From assembly GCA_937883885.1 (NCBI GenBank), contig CAKZXL010000450.1:1-6944 (forward strand): DNA of 6,944 bases, in the 5' to 3' direction. This document shows, piece by piece, positions 1-4,912 of this stretch. The position numbers and the translations under genes are program-made. The notes under the pieces are model-generated. The model had not been told where the DNA came from. It did not search any database and was given only the letters and a program-made list of their open reading frames with translations. How positions within the stretch are numbered: position 1 is the first letter of the stretch; each line of letters begins with the position of its first letter. The stretch comes from an uncultured Aquincola sp. (GTDB lineage Bacteria; Pseudomonadota; Gammaproteobacteria; Burkholderiales; Burkholderiaceae).

Positions 1-99
1 CACGACACCAAATCACCGCCGACGCGTGCGGACAAGGCCTACGTCATGAAGAGGAAGATGATGCTCAAGTTCCACGGGATTCGGATTCGGGAGTTCTGA
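1..99 (+). CDS. C-terminal end of an unidentified protein (partial)
   Basis: This frame is open from the left edge and stops at TGA 97-99, leaving 32 visible residues. The tail is strongly basic, with a Lys/Arg/Met-rich segment (MKRKMMLK) before the end IRIREF. Its TGA overlaps the ATG of the next gene by one base (TGATG), an arrangement typical of translationally coupled genes, so it is probably the upstream member of the same operon. Too little is present to name a family. Because the downstream gene is phage-like, a prophage gene is a reasonable inference but is not shown by this fragment. Confidence 0.5.
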   Translation, partial: HDTKSPPTRADKAYVMKRKMMLKFHGIRIREF

Positions 100-533
100 T
101 GGCCCGCCAGACTCGAATCACCAATGTGCGCCCCGCTGGCGTCGACCACCAGGTCGTGACGGTGGAGGGCGGCCGCAGCGGTATCTACCGCCGCGAGCCA
201 TGTCCCAAATGCCCGTGGCGCCGCGACGCCGTCGGCGAGTTCCCTGCCGAGGCCTTTAAGCACTCTGCGAGCACCGCCTACGACATGGCGCCCAACACGT
301 TCGCATGCCACAGCAGCGGGGTGGAGAAGCCCGCCGTTTGCGCCGGGTTCCTGCTGCGCAACAGCGAGAACAACCTGGGCGTGCGGCTGCTGCTTTCACG
401 CGGCGACCTCGACCTCGACCAGGTCCATGACGGTGGTCATGAGCTCTTCTCGAGCTACCGTGCGATGGCCGTGGCCAATGGAGTGGATAAGTGCGACCCC
501 GTCCTGGCGGCGTGCCGCGCTGACGACGAATAG
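99..533 (+). CDS. DUF6283-like four-cysteine protein, phage-associated
   Basis: The product is 144 residues. Its hallmark is a Cys pair in PCPKCPWR (Cys35 and Cys38), followed by a segment with FPAEAFKHSASTAYDM, then a Cys-His at 70-71 (FACH) and a fourth Cys at 81 in CAGFLL. The four cysteines look like a small zinc-binding site. From memory this pattern matches the DUF6283 family, small proteins of unknown function common in phages and prophages of Proteobacteria. The ATG at 99 is supported by GGGAG at 89-93, five bases upstream, and by the one-base overlap with the preceding stop. The C-terminal third (about 100-144) is acidic and less distinctive. A terminator follows about 70 bases after the stop, so this is probably the last gene of its transcript. 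Its function is unknown; a nucleic-acid or regulatory role would be a guess. Confidence 0.8.
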   Translation: MARQTRITNVRPAGVDHQVVTVEGGRSGIYRREPCPKCPWRRDAVGEFPAEAFKHSASTAYDMAPNTFACHSSGVEKPAVCAGFLLRNSENNLGVRLLLSRGDLDLDQVHDGGHELFSSYRAMAVANGVDKCDPVLAACRADDE

Positions 534-554
534 GCGCGGCGCATGCGTGCCGCG

Positions 555-676
555 TATCATCTGCACAGCGATTTCTCCCCTTCGATGTGGCAACTGCTGT
601 TGGGGACGCCGACCTGAGCTCTTGGGTCGGCGTTGTTCTTGGAGCGTCGCGTCTGCGAGCCGCAGTGCAGATGATA
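555..676. repeat. 16-bp inverted repeat pair enclosing a terminator
   Basis: The left arm 555-570 reads TATCATCTGCACAGCG. The right arm 661-676 is its reverse complement with one mismatch (15 of 16 pair). The arms are separated by 90 bases that contain the terminator hairpin at 606-633. Homology stops sharply on both sides of the arms. The pair could form the base of a larger RNA structure, mark the ends of a tiny mobile or recombining segment, or be two binding sites in opposite orientation. The sequence alone does not decide between these. Confidence 0.6.
606..640 (+). terminator. Rho-independent terminator after the DUF6283-like gene
   Basis: A perfect 9-bp stem (ACGCCGACC at 606-614 with GGTCGGCGT at 625-633) closes a 10-base loop and is followed by the T-rich tract TGTTCTT. 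It lies about 70 bases past the stop of the DUF6283-like gene and is oriented to end that transcript. The T tract is interrupted, so efficiency is uncertain, but the stem is clear. Confidence 0.6.
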
Positions 677-1414
677 GATTTCGCAGCGCAACGTGTAGCC
701 GTGGTCCGCCAGACATTGCGCGAGCTACGCGTCGCCGGTGAGCTAACTCTCTATCGGGCGCACGCCTTGTCGGGCGCTTGCAATGCCCTCTGAAAGGCCA
801 TGCTTGCCGCCGAAGCGCGGCGCCGCGCGCTCGGATACGTGGCGGGATCGCCGACCAGTAGGCAGCTCGCCGAAGAGCGGTGACGCAGAGCCGGCCATCG
901 CCCGCTGGCCTGGCCTTCCAGCAACTTCACTCCGTGCTTGTGCGGGGCGTGCTTGGCGGCCCGGGCTACGTCAGGTGCGGCTTAGGTCGGGTCGTTGATC
1001 GACACTGGCCCGGCGGGCGTAAGCCCAGACGCACAGCCGGCTGACCCCCTGGACGGCGCCACCCGCATCTGTTTGGGAAGAACGCCCGGTGCATCTGGAC
1101 GGCTGGAGCAATAGCGGCATCTACGCCCTCGACTTGGCCAAGCTGGCGCACCACGTGGTCACCTCTCGCCACGGGCCTGAGCGGTGCGGCGCGTAGTTTC
1201 CCCGCCGGCGAGCCAACCCACATGACCCGCTCGACCGTCTGGACATGCCCCGGCGGGTGATAGTCCCATCGTTCAGACGGCTCCTGGACCTTTCGGAGCG
1301 TAACGCAGTAGCGTTCCGCGAGACGGTTGCTTCACCCTAGGGATTGCCGCTCGCCACCGGCAGGTTCAAGTTGGCCGGCAGTGCGTTGCCGACGCCAATG
1401 CCTCAGGGGGCCGC
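677..1414. other. Long stretch without a credible gene
   Basis: About 740 bases hold only short open frames with no recognisable product and no good ribosome-binding site. I looked for tRNA, rRNA, transposase and integrase remnants and saw none. One plus-strand frame around 1020-1196 gives a plausible-looking peptide (containing VHLDGWSNSGIYALDL), but it has no start with a Shine-Dalgarno sequence and is short; it could be a gene relic. The stretch also has scattered short inverted repeats, such as CCGTCTG at 1235-1241 with CAGACGG at 1274-1280. It may be a decayed junction between the phage-like segment on the left and the PEP-CTERM gene on the right. Confidence 0.5.
1280..1315 (+). other. 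Two tandem small hairpins upstream of the PEP-CTERM gene
   Basis: GCTCC at 1280-1284 pairs with GGAGC at 1295-1299. Immediately after, AACGC at 1302-1306 pairs with GCGTT at 1311-1315 around the loop AGTA. The stems are only 5 bp each and no T tract follows, so this is not a clear terminator. It lies 100 bases before the PEP-CTERM start and could be part of a leader structure or chance pairing in GC-rich DNA. Confidence 0.25.
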
Positions 1415-2272
1415 ATGTACAACTTTCGGACTCGTGACCCAACAAGACTTGCTGCTGGCGCCATGCTCGCGTTGTCATGTGTCCATGTCTCGGCGAGCAC
1501 ATCCTCCGCGTCCACCTGCCACAGCGGCGTAGTCAATAACTTCGGCTCCTGTGAGAACAAGACAAGCTACGGCCGGAGCATCGGCACGACCTCTGCGCAG
1601 GTTGGAGTGTTGCGCGCATCTGCGAAGGCCTATGCGACCCCTCCCGACCCCGACCGGGGCTTACAAGTCCCCATCGAAGCGACCGCCAGGGCATCCTTCT
1701 CCACATTTCGAATCATTGACAGCGACCGTTCCCTGAAGGGCAAGCTGGGTCACGCGGTCGCCTTTTGGAATCTCGACTCGACCGTCAGTGCGGACGTCGG
1801 CACCAATTCCCAAGCTCTAGTCAATGTGTCGTTCAGGTCTATCGTTCAGGCAAATGACGACACATTCATCAGCCACGCAAACCGCAACATTTTTGTATCG
1901 AGTTACGCAGGCTTTCCGCTGAAGCGTGAGGCACGGGATACAGCAGACTTTAACGGACAGAGTGTGCCCTTCGGCAGCCAATTGCGGGTTGAATGGGACT
2001 TCCGATTTGGCGCGAGGGAAACCACCCAGGCATACCTTTCGGTGGGAGCGAGCTCCGTCCACAGCGGAACTGCTATCGCCGACGCTTCACACACGATATG
2101 GTGGGGCGGAATCCAGTCTGTCACCTTCGAAGGCGAAGAGGTTCCTTACACAGTGACCGACGACTCTGGCTTCGACTGGCGTCATGCGGCGGTCGTACCG
2201 GAGCCTACTCCTGCTGCCCTTCTAGTCGTCGGTTTGCTCGGCCTAGCTGGCGTGCGAAGGCACCTCCACTGA
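1415..2272 (+). CDS. PEP-CTERM sorting-domain protein, secreted
   Basis: The product is 285 residues. It has an N-terminal signal peptide: Arg11, then a hydrophobic stretch at about 12-22, with likely cleavage after VSA at residue 27. The C-terminus is a textbook PEP-CTERM signal: VPEP at 261-264, a hydrophobic helix at about 267-280 (ALLVVGLLGLAGV) and a short basic tail (RRHLH). Proteins with this signal are exported by Sec and then recognised by an exosortase of the EpsH/XrtA type, generally in exopolysaccharide-producing Gram-negative bacteria. The mature part (28-260) is rich in Ser, Thr, Asn and alternating hydrophobics, suggesting a beta-sandwich; two cysteines near its start (35 and 46) may form a disulfide. 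I do not recognise the fold. AGGGGG at 1405-1410, four bases upstream, supports the start; an in-frame ATG at residue 17 would cut away most of the signal peptide. No exosortase gene lies in the window. Confidence 0.9.
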   Translation: MYNFRTRDPTRLAAGAMLALSCVHVSASTSSASTCHSGVVNNFGSCENKTSYGRSIGTTSAQVGVLRASAKAYATPPDPDRGLQVPIEATARASFSTFRIIDSDRSLKGKLGHAVAFWNLDSTVSADVGTNSQALVNVSFRSIVQANDDTFISHANRNIFVSSYAGFPLKREARDTADFNGQSVPFGSQLRVEWDFRFGARETTQAYLSVGASSVHSGTAIADASHTIWWGGIQSVTFEGEEVPYTVTDDSGFDWRHAAVVPEPTPAALLVVGLLGLAGVRRHLH

Positions 2273-2356
2273 CCGAGCGCCGTCACTCGCTGCGAGGGCA
2301 CCGCAAGGCGGCCTGCGGAAAACGGGTTGCGCAGCTGCCGGACCCAGGTTCAGAAA

Positions 2357-2403
2357 CGCTTGCTGGCGCTTCACTCCTGGTGAGCACGCCATCCCCAGCA
2401 GCG
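2357..2403. other. Compact hairpin in the gap after the PEP-CTERM gene
   Basis: CGC plus TGCTGG (2357-2366, one bulged base) pairs with CCAGCA plus GCG (2395-2403). Inside, TCAC at 2371-2374 pairs with GTGA at 2380-2383. An alternative inner pairing is GGCG at 2365-2368 with CGCC at 2387-2390. It starts 85 bases after the PEP-CTERM stop. No T tract follows, so it is not an obvious intrinsic terminator; it may stabilise the 3' end of that mRNA or be accidental. Confidence 0.3.
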
Positions 2404-2468
2404 CGGCCTAAGGCTGTTGGCTGCGAGGCACAGTAGATCGCTCCGCGCAGCTGTCAGGCTCCGTGCTC

Positions 2469-2498
2469 AAAAAACGCGCGCGCCCGCTTGGCCGGGCG
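2469..2498 (-). terminator. Probable terminator of the small membrane-protein gene
   Basis: On the minus strand a 6-bp stem (CGCCCG with CGGGCG, loop GCCAAG, at 2481-2498) is followed by CGCGCG and then six T residues (2474-2469). It lies 52 bases after the stop of the 94-residue membrane protein and points the right way. The six bases between stem and T run make it less than ideal. Confidence 0.4.
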
Positions 2499-2550
2499 GC
2501 TGACCTCTGCCCCGGCAAAAACGAGGGACTGCCGCTTTGCCGATGTTCCG

Positions 2551-2835
2551 TCAGGCGCGAAGCAGCAGCATCGTCACGGTCACCAGCGCGAACGCCAGAA
2601 CTGCGCCACCAAGCGTCAGGGCTGCCCCTCGCCAGCCCGCGTCCAGGTCCGCGCCCGAGAGGGCGAGGAACGTCGCAACACCGGCGGCCGCGGCCATTCC
2701 CGCCACGGGCGCTAAGGACCCGTCAGTCTGGCGCTGGATGATCGAGCCAAGGTATGTGCCGCCTGCGGCCGCAAAGGGGACGTAAAGCAGGTCAGCCTGG
2801 CTCGGGAAGCGGAGTTCGACGTCAAAGATGCGCAT
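2551..2835 (-). CDS. Small membrane protein of unknown function
   Basis: The product is 94 residues. Two clear hydrophobic segments, about 42-60 (Ala/Gly-rich) and 71-92 (LTLGGAVLAFALVTVTMLLL), look like transmembrane helices. A weaker one at 15-32 contains Gly-Gly and could be a third. The N-terminus (MRIFDVELRF) resembles a short amphipathic strand. The start is not supported by a good Shine-Dalgarno sequence, but the frame shows the strong G/C third-position bias expected of a real gene here, and a terminator-like hairpin follows. It is transcribed divergently from the HNH endonuclease gene across a 67-base gap. I do not recognise the family. A link to restriction is suggested only by position. 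Confidence 0.65.
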   Translation of the reverse strand: MRIFDVELRFPSQADLLYVPFAAAGGTYLGSIIQRQTDGSLAPVAGMAAAAGVATFLALSGADLDAGWRGAALTLGGAVLAFALVTVTMLLLRA

Positions 2836-2902
2836 AGGGGTGCCTCGGCTAATCCTAGCGCAACACGCCCGGCCTCAGCACCCCCGATACACTGGGCAAG
2901 AC
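2836..2902. promoter_or_regulatory. Shared divergent control region with an inverted repeat
   Basis: This 67-base gap must hold the start signals of both the small membrane protein and the endonuclease. GGGGTGC at 2837-2843 and GCACCCC at 2878-2884 form a perfect 7-bp inverted repeat. A smaller one, GCTA-ATCC-TAGC, sits at 2848-2859 between them. The left arm lies one base from the ATG of the membrane protein, where a ribosome-binding site would be. I see no convincing sigma70 -35/-10 pair for either gene. An operator or a cruciform is possible; chance is not excluded with arms this short. Confidence 0.25.
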
Positions 2903-3781
2903 ATGGCAGGCATCCTCGACCGGTTCCAAGAACTGAGCGTCTGGCAGCGCGGCTCGGAGAGGGCCCCGCACAAGCCGCTGCTCATCCTCTTGGCACTCGG
3001 AGCACTCTCCCGCGGCGAGAAGTCGCTGAGTTTCGAGCAGGCAGAGCCCAGGCTCGTCGAGCTGCTCAAGGAATTTGGCCCCGCCCGCAAGGCATATCAC
3101 CCCGAGTACCCGTTCTGGCGCCTGCAGAACGACGGGTTGTGGGTGGTGACGGCAGACGAGGCGATGCGCCCGCGAGCAAGCAACAACGACCCGCCGCGCA
3201 GCGAGCTACGGCGCGCCAACGCCCAGGGCGCCTTCACGGAGGACGTGCAGCGTGCGCTGCTGCAGCAGCCGGCCACCATCGGCGCCGTCGCGCAGCAGGT
3301 GCTCGAGCAGTCCTTCCCGGAGACGCTGCACCAGGACATCCTGGATGCCGTGGGCCTGGACGACAGCGTTACGGTGGCGACCCGGCGGCGCCGAGATCCC
3401 AACTTCCGCAGGGCGGTGCTCGTTGCCTACCAGTTTCGGTGCGCGATGTGCGGACTCGACCTACGGGTCGGGACTCTGACTGTCGGGCTCGAGGCTGCCC
3501 ACATCAAATGGCACCAGGCGCACGGGCCGGACTCGGTGGACAACGGCATCGCATTCTGCTCACTCCACCACAAGCTGTTTGACTTCGGCGCGTTCACGGT
3601 GGCGGACGACCACCGGGTGCTCGTGTCTGAGCAGGTCAACGGCTCACCGGCAGTCGACGACGTACTCCTGAAGCATCACGGCCGCGTGATGACCCTGCCG
3701 CGGCGCCAAGAGGAACTTCCGAAGCCGGAGTTCCTCAGCTGGCACCTGAGCGAAGTATTCAAACAGAGGGCGCTTCCGTAG
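2903..3781 (+). CDS. Sulfur-binding-domain HNH endonuclease, phosphorothioate-DNA restriction type
   Basis: The product is 292 residues. Residues 1-82 match the DNA sulfur-binding domain known from ScoMcrA-type enzymes: RAPHKP at 20-25 followed by a hydrophobic helix, then YHPEYPFWRLQNDGLW at 65-80. As I recall the family, residues within these two motifs line the pocket that recognises the sulfur of phosphorothioated DNA. Residues 97-152 form a helical linker. Residues 165-245 are an HNH nuclease of the HNH_2 kind: zinc ligands Cys180 and Cys183 (CAMC), AAHIKWH with probable catalytic His200, Asn214, then Cys219 and HH at 222-223 before LFDFGAF. All key positions are present, so the enzyme looks intact. 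It probably acts in the cytoplasm as a single-protein type IV restriction system. An in-frame ATG at 2828 would add 25 residues, but homology begins with MAGILDRF and the longer form would overlap the divergent gene. No strong Shine-Dalgarno sequence is visible. Confidence 0.85.
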   Translation: MAGILDRFQELSVWQRGSERAPHKPLLILLALGALSRGEKSLSFEQAEPRLVELLKEFGPARKAYHPEYPFWRLQNDGLWVVTADEAMRPRASNNDPPRSELRRANAQGAFTEDVQRALLQQPATIGAVAQQVLEQSFPETLHQDILDAVGLDDSVTVATRRRRDPNFRRAVLVAYQFRCAMCGLDLRVGTLTVGLEAAHIKWHQAHGPDSVDNGIAFCSLHHKLFDFGAFTVADDHRVLVSEQVNGSPAVDDVLLKHHGRVMTLPRRQEELPKPEFLSWHLSEVFKQRALP

Positions 3782-3790
3782 GCTCAAAAA

Positions 3791-4846
3791 CTACCTGTAC
3801 CGGTCTGGGATGGGTGCGCCGTTGATGGGCAACGACGCGACGCAGTCGCTTTCCCGCTTGAAGTATCGCCACGTTCTGGTGTAGCCGGACTCGTATGCAG
3901 ATACTTCGACAATGCGCAGGTTGCCTGCAGCATCTAAGGTGTCGCGTGTCTCCGGCTGGATGCCTGCCTCGCGGATGAACTGGATACGCTTTGCTGGGGA
4001 GAATGATGTCGAAACACAGCTGGTCTCAGTCGAGCTGACCCCGTACCACGCAGCCGCCTCTCGTATTCTTTGTTCTTCCAATCGGTCATCTGGCTGCAGG
4101 ACGCCTTGCATATTCCCGTCCCTCAGCACCGTGTTGAAGTGGGTAAGCCTTTCCAGACCCATGCTTTGAAACGCTCCATCGAGCGGGAAGCGATAAATAG
4201 GTGATGGCGACCAAGCCTCGTCCTTGTGCGCACGTTCGAGGCTGGCTTTCGCATCAACCATCTGGTCAATGGCGAGTTCGGCTAGCAGCACAGCCTGCAG
4301 CCGCTGCGGGCCGCTGAGGAAGTATTCGTCTTGGTTAGGGTTGGCTGTCACGATTGCAGCCGTCTCATGGGTTGACTCGTCAATTGCGACGTTCAACAGG
4401 CTGTGAAGCTCACGCCGGCTGAACCCGACGTGGCGGTAGATGTAGACCTTCGTGTCGCCCTGCTGGATGACGGTGTTAAGCGAAGCTCTGTTCATTTGGA
4501 ACAGCGGGTCGTCATCCGGCTCCCTGACTACAAGTGGCATGAACTTGGCCGGCAGCTTCGCGACTGCAGCCATCAAGGAGTCCTGATGCGTTTTCGCCCA
4601 CTCATTGAACTGGTGGGGTAGGCGAGAGTCCAGGTACTCACGGGTGTCCGGCGTTGACTTGAAGACCGTTTTGCAGAGCGTCAGGCACTCAGTCGCCGCT
4701 GCGATGAGCGGCGACAAGGTTCGAGGCGATTCACTCGCTTGCAGCTCCATTGGTGATGCTGCATTCGAAGTCACCGGCTGCGGCTCCGTTACCTTTGTGC
4801 AAGCCGCAAGCGTGGAAACCGCCACCAGCAACATCATCGCGCGCAT
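3791..4846 (-). CDS. Lipoprotein of unknown function
   Basis: The product is 351 residues. It starts with a lipoprotein signal: MRAMMLLVAVSTLAAC, with lipobox Leu-Ala-Ala-Cys and lipid-bearing Cys16. Residue +2 is Thr, not Asp, so outer-membrane sorting is expected. A low-complexity linker (17-45) leads into a largely helical body (about 46-265) and a C-terminal segment around 305-335 (LRIVEVSAYESGYTRTWRYF) that looks like beta-strands. Cysteines at 54, 58, 277 and 335 could form disulfides. I recognise no family. The gene is probably co-transcribed with the large gene upstream (67-base gap). Its stop lies 9 bases from the stop of the convergent endonuclease. GC looks lower than in the upstream gene: 34 of 60 at 4081-4140 against 42 of 60 at 6241-6300, hinting at different origins. 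An ATG at 4912 would add 22 residues in frame; the Shine-Dalgarno sequence favours 4846. Confidence 0.75.
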   Translation of the reverse strand: MRAMMLLVAVSTLAACTKVTEPQPVTSNAASPMELQASESPRTLSPLIAAATECLTLCKTVFKSTPDTREYLDSRLPHQFNEWAKTHQDSLMAAVAKLPAKFMPLVVREPDDDPLFQMNRASLNTVIQQGDTKVYIYRHVGFSRRELHSLLNVAIDESTHETAAIVTANPNQDEYFLSGPQRLQAVLLAELAIDQMVDAKASLERAHKDEAWSPSPIYRFPLDGAFQSMGLERLTHFNTVLRDGNMQGVLQPDDRLEEQRIREAAAWYGVSSTETSCVSTSFSPAKRIQFIREAGIQPETRDTLDAAGNLRIVEVSAYESGYTRTWRYFKRESDCVASLPINGAPIPDRYR

Positions 4847-4853
4847 CTGCTTG

Positions 4854-4860
4854 TCTCCCC
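4854..4860 (-). promoter_or_regulatory. Ribosome-binding site fixing the lipoprotein start
   Basis: On the minus strand GGGGAGA lies seven bases before the ATG at 4846. This start places the lipobox Cys at residue 16, a normal length for a lipoprotein signal. The alternative ATG at 4912, directly after the upstream stop (TGAATG), would give a 37-residue presequence with cysteine and charged residues before the hydrophobic core. Confidence 0.6.
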
Positions 4861-4912
4861 ACGTTGAGGCGCCGCAGTGTAAGCGTTTGTTCAACCGTTC
4901 CGGACCAGCCAT

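Noticed and set aside
396..716. 106-codon minus-strand frame
   Set aside because: It overlaps the end of the DUF6283-like gene and the terminator; it is an Arg/Ala-rich shadow typical of GC-rich DNA.
587..793. 68-codon plus-strand frame starting with GTG
   Set aside because: It reads straight through the perfect terminator stem and the right arm of the inverted repeat, has no Shine-Dalgarno sequence and resembles no protein I know.
966..1223. 85-codon minus-strand frame in the non-coding stretch
   Set aside because: Pro/Arg/Gly-rich composition without any recognisable motif or ribosome-binding site.
2329..2453. Direct repeat GCGCAGCTG at 2329-2337 and 2445-2453
   Set aside because: Nine bases in GC-rich DNA, with no extension on either side; likely chance.
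2828..2902. 25-residue N-terminal extension of the endonuclease
   Set aside because: Family similarity begins at MAGILDRF, the extension would overlap the divergent gene, and its sequence shows no domain features.
3782..3790. Bidirectional terminator between the convergent genes
   Set aside because: Only 9 bases lie between the two stops, and I found no stem with a T or A run that fits; the A run at 3786-3790 lacks a stem.
4847..4912. 22-residue N-terminal extension of the lipoprotein
   Set aside because: It would give an unusually long presequence; the GGGGAGA site seven bases before the inner ATG explains the start better.
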